Shown here: piece by piece, positions 11,440 through 21,957 of the stretch
Layout of the letters: each line of letters starts with the position of its first letter
Position numbering within the stretch: the stretch's first letter is position 1
Assembly (NCBI RefSeq): GCF_030272615.1
Contig: NC_081406.1
Coordinates: forward strand, 236,883,922-236,947,921
Source: Cryptomeria japonica
Taxonomy: Eukaryota; Streptophyta; Pinopsida; Cupressales; Cupressaceae
DNA: 64,000 nt
Reading direction: 5' to 3'
The notes under the pieces: generated by a model
What the model saw: only the letters and a program-made list of their open reading frames with translations
The model's database searches: none
Told to the model about the DNA's origin: nothing
Program-made: the position numbers and the translations under genes

Positions 11440-12689
11440 TGTAGCGTCCTAAAATTGTGACACTTGCAATTTTGACTGCATTTCGGTCTTCACGATGGCA
11501 ACGCAACACGCAACCTGAATGGAGACCCTGAAACTTGCTCACGACACTGAAAACTGCATTTTTCAAGCACCCTGGCCTGAACCTCCTTGCACCCTGCTGT
11601 CCCGGGAGGTGGGACCAGAGCACCCAGCGCCCTGGTCCCTCAGGACCAGGGCGCCCAGCACCCTGGTCCCCAGGACCATGGCGCCCAGCGCCCTGGTCCC
11701 TGGGTCCTATTTTGGGCCCGGTCTTCTAAGGGGCTCGGGTCTTTTTGTTTGCAATTTGGAAATTAACTTTCCCTGGTCGGCCTAAGGTCGGGAAAATCAG
11801 TCTATCAGCCCTAAATGACAAGTATATAAACTACATTTTCCTCTCTAATTTGGATAGATGGAAAAAAGGCAAAAGCAAGATTCAAACATTCAAGCATTCA
11901 AGCATTCAAGCATTCCTTCTAAGTCTCCATTCAAGGCTAAGTGTTGCATTCAAGACAAGGATTCAACCATTGAAGAGGAGATCACATACTACATGTTACA
12001 TACAACATACAACATACAACATCTAAACCTTTGCACATAAGGATACAAACATCCTTAGAACAAGGTATTAGTACTTGTTTTACAGTCATTTACATTTACA
12101 GCTCTTGTTCATTTCTTGGTTAATTCCAAAACCAGGGTTTGACCTAAAGGCAAACCCCTAATCCCTAACCCCCCAATCGTCTTCTCTTTTCTGTGTGTAG
12201 GTTGCAGGTATGCGGCTGAAATTGAAGATCTGGAATCCTTGTGCAGAGACGAATAGATCCCCCTTCGTTTCGCAGATTTTTCAGAGGACCGTGGCGCCGG
12301 GCGCCATCGTCCCGACAACTTTTGCTCAAATTTGCAGGACAGCGCCGTATCGACATTTTACTGCTAATTCCAGGTCCGCAGCTTCATCCTATAATCCGAA
12401 CTCAGTTTATAAGCAAACCTTTGTCACTTTCTATGCATTCCTAGCTCAATTCCTTTATCAATATTCTTTACAAAAGAGGGTAGCCTTGCTGTCTTGACCC
12501 TTGAAATTCATTTAGCATCCAATCTTGCATTGCGTAGGATTGGATCTTATGAGTTTCAACCCCTCTTTTGAATGTAAAGTCTCTCCCCTAAGTGAAAACC
12601 ATCGAATCCTAGCGAACCTCCCTTCTCTCTCCTTGGAGTTGGAAGAGGGGAGACCAACTAGGGTTCGATCGCGATTTTTCCACTTTACA
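11440..12689 (+). repeat. Solo LTR (1,250 bp) in the PMD gene, TSD aatag
   Basis: Begins TGTAGCGTCC and ends CACTTTACA, flanked by the perfect 5-bp duplication aatag (11435-11439 and 12690-12694). The PMD frame resumes on the far side (YRALMHYTRIGAIWFWHH). Inside are a TATA-like tatataaac near 11824, a four-fold cattcaag repeat (about 11886-11917), an acatacaac run near 12000 and a GC-rich hairpin cluster. The superfamily is not shown by any coding sequence. Confidence 0.87.
11605..11705 (+). repeat. GC-rich hairpin repeat inside the solo LTR
   Basis: About three copies of a 30-nt unit built on gcgcccagc-ccctggtcc. The half-sites CCCTGGTCC and GGACCAGGG pair perfectly around a four-base loop, so transcripts of this LTR could form stable hairpins. 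Confidence 0.7.
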
Positions 12690-13281
12690 AATAGATACAG
12701 GGCCCTTATGCACTATACACGGATAGGAGCTATCTGGTTTTGGCACCACATTTTTTACGAGCTCATGGGTTTCACATGGCAGTTGTCTTTGGATTGCAAG
12801 AGATGGAGGGGAGATTGGTAGCTGCATTGGCCAGGCGTAGAGATGTGTCTCTTTGGATGGTCTATTTATGTTATAGATTACTACGCACCATAGAGGGTAG
12901 CTCGACAGTTTGGCCAGGTGCAGGATATAGTGGGAGACATACCACTATAACCTCAGATGACTCGGGAGGTTGGGAGATGGGGGAAGGAAGTCAATCCACT
13001 GGAGGGGAGGACTAGCTTCTAGATAGTAGCCTATCTAGTGTGGGATAAGTGAAGGGGAGCAGGGGAGGATGACAGGAGGATATAGGAGCTGGTGGGAGGT
13101 GCACCTACTAGTGCGTCTAACCATTCCCATAGTATTGGAGGATGATCAGTTGTAGTCGGTAGTTGATGAGGTGGTTGAAGGAGAGGAGGATGCACCTGGA
13201 GATGAGGGTTTTGGCAAGAGTATTTAGGGGTACCATGAGGAAGCGGAGGGGGGTGATACGAGGGAGAGTGTCAGAGGCAGC
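12690..13281 (+). pseudogene. PMD gene, part 2
   Basis: After the solo LTR the PMD C-terminal region continues as RALMHYTRIGAIWFWHHIF-YELMGFTW, then in another frame from about 12770 as a polar tail (LVAALARRRDVSLWMVYLC...) open to 13015. Stops and a frameshift show decay. Beyond 13016 the sequence is purine-rich with short open stretches. It ends at gcagc (13277-13281), the TSD of the chromovirus. Confidence 0.65.
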
Positions 13282-14851
13282 TGGTGTAGGAGCACCTAGT
13301 TTTGAGTATAATTTCTTCATTTTGGTGTGTTGGTCCATAGTTTTGTTTTGGATGGTGAATAAGGGTCTTATCATAGGTCCTCATGTGTTAGTGATATGCT
13401 TTGGTAGGTTGATTGTCAATAGGATCAAGCATTTGCTCAATTTTGACTTGTAAGCCATTATAAGCCTCAAATGGCATAATCATGCATTTTGATGTAAACA
13501 TTATTGAAAATCCTTGTTTGGAATTGGGACATGTTATGGTAGTATTTTTTAGTCATCCTAGATGGTTTAGAAAAGGAAACAAAGCATGTAAGGCAAAAAT
13601 GCACTTTTTGGCAAAAGTTGTCAAAGTTGCTTGACAATATTTTGCAACGTTGAGCAAGTTTTTGCAACTTTGAGCAAAGGGTTGGTTAGGAAACCAATGG
13701 AGATTTAGTTAGGCCACAAATGGCATATAAATTCCTTGAGTATGAATGTAATAAGGTTGGTGAACGCCTGGAGCAGATTTGAATATAATTTGAAGACCAT
13801 TTTCAAGTTTTTACCTTGTGTTTTCCCTAATTTAGAGCAGCAGTCCGTACTTCATGGATTGATTGCATTGATGTTCTTTGATAATTGTTTTTTACATGTT
13901 CTTGTAATGCTCAGGAACCATTTTGGTTAGTTTTGTTTTAGTTTTGAATTGAGTTGTTGAATTTGTAAGCTCTCGGCCGTAGCAAGGGTTTGAGAGGCTA
14001 GAACATGGTTTCAGCTTGAAGTCCTTTGATTTCTTCTCAATAACCCTTGGGACTCAAGACATGGAACCTTTGTACAGTGTAAATAGTCTTTGTTTTCATT
14101 TGAAGGTCATTAAAAGGCCATTGATCATCATTTCCTAGGTGAGCTCAGTCATAGCCTAGTTAGGAAATGAATGAAATGATGCAAGTGCTTGTAGGGATGA
14201 GCAGGTCTGAAGTTGCCAAGTGTTTGGCATGGTCAAATGAGGTGTGGCAGAGCATATGTGTGATTTTGGAGGTGTGGAAGATCAAGAAAGTCAGTAAACC
14301 CTTGAAGAAGACCAAAAAAAGACCCTAAAACCCTTCAAAACAAGCCATTTTTGGGTTCCATACCTGTACGGTCAGACTGAGTTTTCTCACTTCATGAATC
14401 TTGAACTACTTCAAAAAGAGTACTCAGATCACAAATGAGTTTCTTTGGGTCTTTGGGAAAATTGTGAACAAATCCACAAAAACTAGTTAGGTAGGGCTAA
14501 TTGGGGCTCTAGGGCTACTAGGCCTAGAAAATAGGGAAAGGAAAGACCAATGGAGAAATGGATCAAACCCAAACTCAAAACCAATTGAATGGCCTTGGAA
14601 AACCTCATAGACACCTTCTACAACCCCTGCAAGCATATGTTAGGAGTTTGATAGTGTAAGGTTGGATTTACCCTTATGAATCTCAACCATGCCTGAGCAA
14701 CCAGTGAGCACACATTGATTGGGAGAACTCTTTGAGAGTTGGATGTCTAGTTTGATGGATAGACCAGAGAATAAGGAAGTGAGCCCACTAAGACAACACT
14801 TCACTACCTTGTGATAAAGGATTGACTCTCTTTGAGTTTCCCTCCCCATCA
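13282..14851 (+). repeat. 5' LTR of the Ty3 chromovirus
   Basis: Starts TGGTGTAGGAGCACC and ends CCTCCCCATCA before the PBS. It matches 32570-33854 plus 38091-38377 throughout. No protein is supported inside it. Confidence 0.92.
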
Positions 14852-14854
14852 TAG

Positions 14855-14866
14855 TGGTATCAGAGC
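14855..14866 (+). promoter_or_regulatory. Primer binding site of the chromovirus
   Basis: TGGTATCAGAGC, three bases after the LTR; complementary to initiator tRNA-Met. Confidence 0.9.
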
Positions 14867-14893
14867 AACCAAGATTTGGGAAGAAGCCAGTAC

Positions 14894-15932
14894 ATGATAG
14901 ACATTGAATCAGTAGGAGAGAATAGTCTAAGGATGGTGACCAATGCAGAGTTAGCCAAGAAGGTAGAAGATCAAGAGAAAGAAAATAGGCTCCTTAGGGA
15001 AAGATTACTATAATTGGAGAGCAAACTGAGAAAGTGTCAATTAAGGTCAATGAAGGGAAGGGTAAAGAAGTTGTAGAAGAGGATAGAACACCTGAACCAG
15101 ACCATATTCTACCTCAAGAACCTTTCCTTAAAATAATCAAAGCCTTAGGAGGAAAATCCTTGGAAGGGGTGCCACTTTTTATGGAAAAATGGAGCCTGGG
15201 GTAGCCATGGAATGGATAGAGGGATTGGAGAATCACTTTGGATGTGCTGGGATCAGTGAGGCACAAAAGGTGAAATTGGCCAAGTCTAGATTGAGAGGAG
15301 CAGCCTTCACTTGGTGGAAATTCATCCAAGAAGAGAGGCAAAAAGAGGGTAAGAACCCAATAGCCACTTGGAAAGGCATGTTGGCCAAGGTGAAAGAAGC
15401 ATACATCGTTGAATATTATGAGATCCAGTTGCACAAGAGGAGACAAAACTTGAGACAAAGAGACTTGGATGTGACCAGCTACACTAAGGAATTTCAAAAG
15501 TTGTGTTTGAGATCCAAGGTGGTAGAGGATGAAAGTATCAAGGTAGTCAGATAGTTGAATGGCTTGAGATGGAATATTCAAGAGGAATTAAGTTTGTTAT
15601 GTCCTAATACCATGTATAAGTGCTATCAATTGGCACTGAAGGTGGAGGAAAAGAGCAAGAAGAAACAAGAACAAAGCAATAGAGGCAAAGGTAGGGGAAG
15701 AGATGGAAGAGGTCAGAGAAGTAGTTTTGGTGGTAGAAGTGTAGACCAAAGATCCCAAGGGGAATCCAAGTTGGTTGAGAAAAGTGGGGATTCCAATAGC
15801 AAGAGAAGCTATAGAGGAAGGGGAACTAGAAACTCTAGTAGAGGGTCCTATTTTGCCACCATGAAGTGCTACAATTGTCATCAACTTGGACACCCGACCT
15901 ATAGATGTCCTGAGAAGTCTTTTTCATCCTGA
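14894..15932 (+). pseudogene. gag: Ty3 Gag with zinc knuckle (decayed)
   Basis: The N-terminal part starts in one frame (ATG 14894 or 14933, NAELAKKVEDQEKENRLL, a coiled coil) and shifts near 15030 to the frame that carries the rest. It includes the Ty3 Gag core (AAFTWWKFIQEE, then TWKGMLAKVKEAY), an Arg/Gly-rich linker (about 15675-15850) and an intact CCHC knuckle CYNCHQLGHPTYRC near 15867-15908. Stops: TAG 15552 and TGA 15930. Confidence 0.88.
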
Positions 15933-16758
15933 GGAGGTGAGAGGAGAGTAAATTATGCTCAAGAGAATGCAGCAAACATGAAAGCATCAGAAGTAAATTT
16001 GGATGCAGAGGTTGGAGAGAACCTTATGATAAGGAGAGTCTTGATTAAAGAACTGGTTAAGGAGGAACCTAGCCAAAGGAGATCTTTGTTTAGGATAAAA
16101 TGTAAGATCATGGGAAAGGTATGTAGAGTGGTGGTGGATTCAGGATCCACAGACAACATAGTGTCAGAGGAAGTGGTGAGTAAGCTCAATTTGTCAAGAA
16201 TACCACATAGTGATCCCTATAGAGCTACATGGCTCAACAAGGGGTAGCATGTTCTTGTGAATGAACAAACTTGGGTGGATTTCACTATAGGATGCTACAA
16301 GGACAAAATCTTGTGTGACATCTTGCCCATGGATGCTTGCCACCTACTCCTAGGTAGGCCATGGTAGTTTGACAGAAAAGCAATACACCATGGAGAGAAG
16401 AATTCCTATACCTTTCAAAAGGATGGAACCACCTACAAAATTCAGTCAATAGGAGACCAAGTAGAGGGCAGATCAAAAGGTTCTAATGTGCTTCTATTTG
16501 GTGAGAAAGAGTTCATCAACACACTCAAGGAAGGAGAAGGAGTGGGGTTTGCCATTGTTGTAAAGCCAAAAGAAGATAGCAAAGAGAAGAAGTTGTGCAT
16601 TCCTAAAGAAGTGCAGCAAGTCCGAAGTCATTTTAAGGACATCATTAGTGATGTAACACCAACTACATTGCCTCCTCAACTTGCCATAAGTCACCAAATT
16701 GATTTTATACCCAGAGCTTCATTGCCCAATAAGGCAGCTTATAAAATGACACTAGATC
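15933..16758 (+). pseudogene. pol: Ty3 Pol, first part: protease and start of RT
   Basis: Same frame as the C-terminal Gag. The aspartic protease active site VVVDSGSTDN lies near 16131-16160. TAG stops follow at 16245 and 16365. The frame then runs into the region before RT (PPQLAISHQIDFIPR, then NKAAYKMT) and is cut at 16758 by the hAT transposon. The same protein resumes at 30628 with DQNKEIAKQI. The bases actagatc (16751-16758) are the left target duplication. Confidence 0.9.
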
Positions 16759-17420
16759 CAGGGATAACTTTAAGAAACCCCCCCCTGGACAACTGTGTAA
16801 AATCCTGGCGAGTCAGACATTATTTTCGGGGGGAAATTTTCATATAAATGGCAAAAAAAAAATTTTAAATGATGAAAAAATTATTTTGTATTGGCGATTT
16901 TTTTTCTAGGGTACAAAAATGCCATAAATTTCTGGTGAATAATACCTTGTTCTATGGGGAAAATATTTATTGTGGGAGGCGAATAATTATTGTTAAAAGG
17001 AACAAATATATAATTGTATGAGCGAAAAATTTTACTCCAAAGGAAAAATTATTTAAATGTATTGGCAATTTTTATCCATCGCTTGAAAATTATTTAAATG
17101 TATTGGCGATTTTTATCCACCGCTTGAAAATTATTTAATTTGTTTTGGCGAATATTTTGTTATTTATGGTACAATATATAATTCATTGGAGATTTCATAA
17201 ATTCATTGCCATTAATAGACAAGGCACATCATATCACATCAGTACATCACATCACATAATACATTGAGTCCAGACTCTGCATGATATATCAATAAGTGCG
17301 GCCTCTTTGACACATAAAAGGTGACACATACCTAAAATCTATCAACGATTTTAAACCATCCGATGATCGTATATCAATGGCTGAAGTTTTATTTCGGCCC
17401 AATTTTCTGAAGAGAACATA
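16759..17420 (+). repeat. Left terminal/subterminal region of the hAT
   Basis: Terminal CAGGGATAACTTTAAG is followed by GGCGA motifs near 16804, 16895, 16976, 17105 and 17146 in an AT-rich context. A 41-bp unit (atttaaatgtattggcRatt...) is tandemly doubled at about 17048-17130. Subterminal repeats of this kind are typical transposase binding sites. The block is the inverted counterpart of 5766-6310. Confidence 0.8.
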
Positions 17421-17850
17421 GCTCACCAGAAAGTCCCTGGAATGGAATTGGATTCAATAGACACGTATCAAATGTCACGAATCATGACCGATAATTTTGT
17501 TCATTTAATATATATATTTTCACTTACGGCAATCCACTCTATCCCCATGACTTCCAATGTGATACTTGCCAATTTGGTACTAGTTCATAGCTGTTTCCAA
17601 TTTCGCACACTTGTGCATTTATGGGAAAGATTCACAGAGATACAAAAGATTTAAAAAAAATTATAGCAGTTAATACTGTTAAAGAAGTAATTATTACAAT
17701 CAATAGCTTCAACAATTTATATACAATCTCTACTTCTTTCATCTTCAATTAGCCTTTACCATTTGGTAGATAAATCATCAGAGCTTACGATATTTTAGGT
17801 TTATAGGCTCACTGCTCAGGTTGTTTAATTTGTTAATCTATTTTCTCAAG

Positions 17851-18294
17851 ATGGACACTCCCATCTGCTTGAGAAGCATTTCTGCAAAGGACCAGAGGGC
17901 CTTTCTAGGCTTCATTAGAGACCCAACCCTCCAATCAGTCTGCAAGGAGGTTGGATCCTTCACCAATGAAGCTGTGTGGATGGTGTTGGGCAGAGAATTT
18001 CTGCGAAATGAAAATAGGTACCATGTTAACATTGACCTTACATCTCGCTTCTTAGTGTTTCTTCTGGACTTGGGATGAGACAAGGTGGATATGCTGATGC
18101 TGTTGAGGAAGGTTTTTAAGGAAGACTTCCTTGTAGATGACATTACTCTTGTCATTCTTGCAGAAGTAGGGGTGGGGATCCCTTGGGCAAGTGATTTATC
18201 CAAGCTTCTCCTCCCTGACCAAACACTGCCAGTGGCCAGGCAACAGTTTCTCCTAAACCTGAATGCGGAGCAGCTGATGCGTCATAGAAAATGA
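17851..18294 (+). pseudogene. Unrecognised ORF remnant in the hAT
   Basis: ATG 17851 opens about 147 codons (MDTPICLRSISAKDQRAFLG...), interrupted by one TGA at 18076-18078 and continuing in frame as DKVDMLMLLRKVF... to LMRHRK. Composition is protein-like, with many Leu, Val and charged residues. No family recognised. It lies between the left hAT end and the cargo gene, so it may be a third hAT gene or an exon remnant. Confidence 0.4.
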
Positions 18295-19024
18295 GCGTGG
18301 ATTGGCAGGGACTTCCTCTGGAAATGGTTCCTCCAGGACGACTTTCCAAACTACATGTGGCTTGAAGAATTCTCTCAGCTTATGCTGTCTAAAGAATTTT
18401 ACATGAAAGGAGGACCAGATTCTTAGGGTAAAATTGTAAACAATTCCACTACCTATAGTTTTTTTTCCTATGTCCTTGAACCCTAACAGGCTAAGTGCTA
18501 GTGACTCACTCATTTTGGCTTTTAAGTTTTGGGGGGACTCAAGTTTCTAACGAAAAATTGTAAATTTCAAAAGCATAAATATTAATGATAATTTTTCAAA
18601 TTCCAGTTTGTTTCACTTTGCCTCTTACAGTCTTATGGATATAAAAATGCTTTCTATAATTCTATTTCATTTTTATTAATTAATTTCTTTCAAATGCTTT
18701 TTGTATATGAGCTACGTTATTTCAATTATTTGTTAAACAATGGAAATAAATTTAATACCGTGATCTTTTTATGTAATGCTATAAAAAAAAAAATTCAATT
18801 CGTTCCATTAATTATTTGTACATTGATTATGGTTGATTATAATTTTATAAATATATACTATTACTATATAGTCATTCAAAATACAAAATTTCAAAAGTTG
18901 CAAGATACAAAAGTTTATCAGTCAAGGTTTTTTCATTCAATTAATTGAAAAGTTTCAAGATACAAAATTTGTCCATAGCTTATAGCAAGCAGACAAAAAA
19001 ACTAGTTCATTGCCGATAGGCCAC
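18295..19024. other. Non-coding stretch in the hAT
   Basis: Mostly AT-rich from 18540 on. No supported gene, repeat array or RNA was seen. Confidence 0.5.
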
Positions 19025-19848
19025 TCACTCAGTCTCACTATCCCCTTGGGTCGCCTCCTCCCAGTCCCTTCCCTCCTCGGAGGTCGATGCTTTGGCTTTC
19101 CCTTTTGCCACTTCAACTTTCATTTTTGGAATGCAGTTTAGGAACCTGAAGTCAGGGTCACCCTCCAAGCTTGCTAGTAGCTGTATGGCCCTTCCTTCTT
19201 CAGCCCTATCTCTCAATGCCCTACCAACCTCCATCCTTGCCACCACATGTAAAGCATTTAGGACTTCATCCACCCTCGTTAATTTAACAAAGAGTTTCAT
19301 CGCTTCCCACCCCACTCAGTCTCATTCACAACACTGGTATTTGATTTCATCCTCTAGGCCATGAATAAAAGGAAGCAATTCCTCCTGTTCGTCCCCTTCC
19401 ATAATTTGAATGCCAACTCCTGGCACCACCCACTCCAAGATTGAATCCAGGTTAATCAAAAACTCCCCATCAATCAATTTGACCAATGTGAGTTTTACCT
19501 TTTCCACCTCCAGTTTGAATTCATAGGCCCACACCATAATCAGAGAGTAAACCTCCATGTTAGTTCGATACCAATGACTGATATGTGCCACCTCCTCCGC
19601 AAGCATCAGTTGAGCTGCCGCCCACAACTTCTCCTCCTTAAACCTGAATAGTCCTTGCATTCGTTTATCAAATACTTTGCCCAAAAGGGCACCAACTTCT
19701 TGTCTATTCGAAGTATGAAATTGGCCTCCATTGTCACCTGCAATTTCAAAATCACTTCCCACAAAAAATGTCTTACAGAAGGTACGATTCTATGAACTAC
19801 AAATTTGTTCTGCAACTGCTTCAAAGCAAAAAGTGGTACACAGATCAA
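19025..19848 (-). pseudogene. Unrecognised minus-strand ORF remnant in the hAT
   Basis: A frame of about 246 codons runs from about 19762 down to 19025 with one TGA (near 19322). It has no ATG at its head (the first candidate is GTG), and an overlapping frame to 19848 suggests a frameshift or a lost upstream exon. The protein is acidic, with LLPFIHGLEDEIKYQ in the middle and a charged tail ending TQGDSETE. No family recognised. Confidence 0.4.
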
Positions 19849-20393
19849 AAGGTAAAAAAATCTGCCTCCGTCTTAACTCTTATAGGTCAGGTAATGAATG
19901 TGCACGATAAGACATTAATGCCATGAGATCAGGAAAAACATTTCCTGCCATCCTCCCCTTCCTCCTTTCGTGTGACATGCCGCAGACAACTCTTTCTGCA
20001 ACAATTAATCGCCACCTTGGCATTTGTACTTTCCAAATTTGCTCGCCTTAACAGGTTGAGGACTGCAGTTGCACATTTTTTTAAATTAATAGACTAAATT
20101 TATGTTGAAATTTTATATATATTTTTATACTATTTTTGAAAATTATATATCGTAAACATATTTTCAAAAAAATTTGTTAAACTTTAAATTAATATTTTAG
20201 ATTTAATATTGAATGTTTTCTTTTTAATATTAAACTTTTACCTTTCAAATTGCATATCAAAATTTATATTTTTATTTAGTTATTTGTTTTATTCTAGAAA
20301 CTAAGTTTCGTGTTTTATACTATTTTTGAATTTAAAATTTTTACAAATAATATTAACATTATATTTAATAGTTATCTCAAACTATTGCCCAAT

Positions 20394-21436
20394 GCCCAGA
20401 ATTGAACATTTTAAATTTAATTAAATAGAATTAAGTGAAAGTCTATAGTCTATAGACTATAAATCTCATTTTCGGGCGGAATTTTAAAATGATTAAGTAG
20501 ACTTTAAAAACAGACCCAAAAAGTAACATGAGTATGGTGACGTGCCAGAAAAAATGGCAGAAGTCGTGGGACGCACTTTATCTAAAAATAGGTACCATCG
20601 ACCATTGGATGAACAAAGATCAACGGCTAGGGTGGATTTCAGCCTGAATGTGGGAAGTGAACACCTTTCTGAGAACTTTGCCCAGAATTGGACATTTTAA
20701 ATTTAATTAAATATAATTAAGTCTAAAAATCTCTTTTTCGAGCGAAATTTTAAAATGATTAAATAGACTAAAAATCAAACCGGAAAAGTGACACGAGTAT
20801 GGTAACATGCCAGAAAAATGGCAGAAGTCGTGGGACCCACTACATCTTAAAACAGGTACCATCAACCGTTGGATGAACAAAGATCAACGGCTAGGGTGGA
20901 TTTCGGCCCGAATGTGGGAAGTGAACACCTTTTTGAGAACTTTGCCTGGAATTGGACATTTTAAATGTAATTAAATATAATTAAGTCTATAAAGCTTTTT
21001 TTCGAGCGGAGGTTTAAAATGATTAAATAGACTAAAAATCAAACCCAAAAAGTGACACGATTATGGTGACGTGCCAGAAAAATGGCAGAAGTCGTGGGAC
21101 CCACTACATCTTAAAACAGGTACCATCGACCGTCGGATGAGCAAAGATCAACCTTAGGGTGGAATTCGGCCCGAATGTGGGAAGTGAACACATTTGGGAG
21201 AACTTCACCCAAAATTGAAATGTTTTAAATTTAATTAAATATAAGTAAGTCTATAAATTACTTTTTCGGACGGAAGTCTAAAATTATTAAACAAACTTAA
21301 AAAATAGACCCGTAAAGTCACAACAGGTACCTTGGTCCCTCATCCGTTGGATGAGCAAAGATCAATAGCTTAGGGTGGATTTCGGCCCGAATGTGGGAAG
21401 TGAACACATTTGGGAGAACTTCGCCCGGAATTGAAC
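20394..21436 (+). repeat. Tandem array, four units of about 263-286 bp
   Basis: Units start at about 20394, 20680, 20944 and 21207, with a fifth start at 21422. Each holds gcccagaattg, a TTTAATTAAAT run, a gtcgtgggac-cact block and the conserved core ggtggatttcggcccgaatg followed by tgggaagtgaacac. The array ends about 520 bp before the ATG of the cargo gene and may have been part of its promoter. Confidence 0.85.
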
Positions 21437-21449
21437 GTATTACGTTTCA

Positions 21450-21638
21450 TGTCCTCAGAATTTATACTGAAGTAGTGAATGTTTTGTCCTTCGGCATCGA
21501 ATAGTTATTAATAATAATTAATAAAATTACAACATGATTCTTAATGTCCTCAGAATTTATACTAAAGTAATGAATGTTTTGTCCTTCGGCATCGAATAGT
21601 TATTAATAGTAATTAATAAAATTACAACATGATTCTTG
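21450..21638 (+). repeat. Two tandem 95-bp units
   Basis: Near-identical copies start at 21450 and 21545 (tgtcctcagaatttatact...catgattctt). They lie between the larger array and the cargo gene. Confidence 0.88.
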
Positions 21639-21957
21639 ATATTTTACCATTTAAGTTTTACTTTTCTACTTTTTAGAGTTTTCAAAATAAGAGACTCGTA
21701 AATCATAATCGTCTTCATTTCTTGGACAAACCTGTAAATCGAGGGAGATTCAGAAATAGCTACTAGATTGAGGAATGCAAGTTGCAACAGAGACTGTCTG
21801 CACCAATCTAGTGAAATAGAAATTCCAATTTCCGGGTAAAATCTATAACACCTACATCTCGCCTTTTTTGCTTTTGGTAATCTCGTGGTCCAATTTGAGG
21901 GTTAGCATTTTTCAAGTTTTTATCTAGCATTATTTTAAATTATTAACAATAATAGTG

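Noticed and set aside
5766-17410. Inverted blocks at 5766-6310 and 16759-17410 as the two ends of one 11.6-kb element
   Set aside because: Each block points outward from its own CAGGG terminus and sits in a different host sequence (element B ORF, Ty3 pol), so they belong to two separate hAT copies.
20394-21436. CRISPR-like or satellite centromeric array
   Set aside because: Only four long imperfect units inside a plant transposon; no short direct repeats with unique spacers, and too few units for a centromeric satellite.
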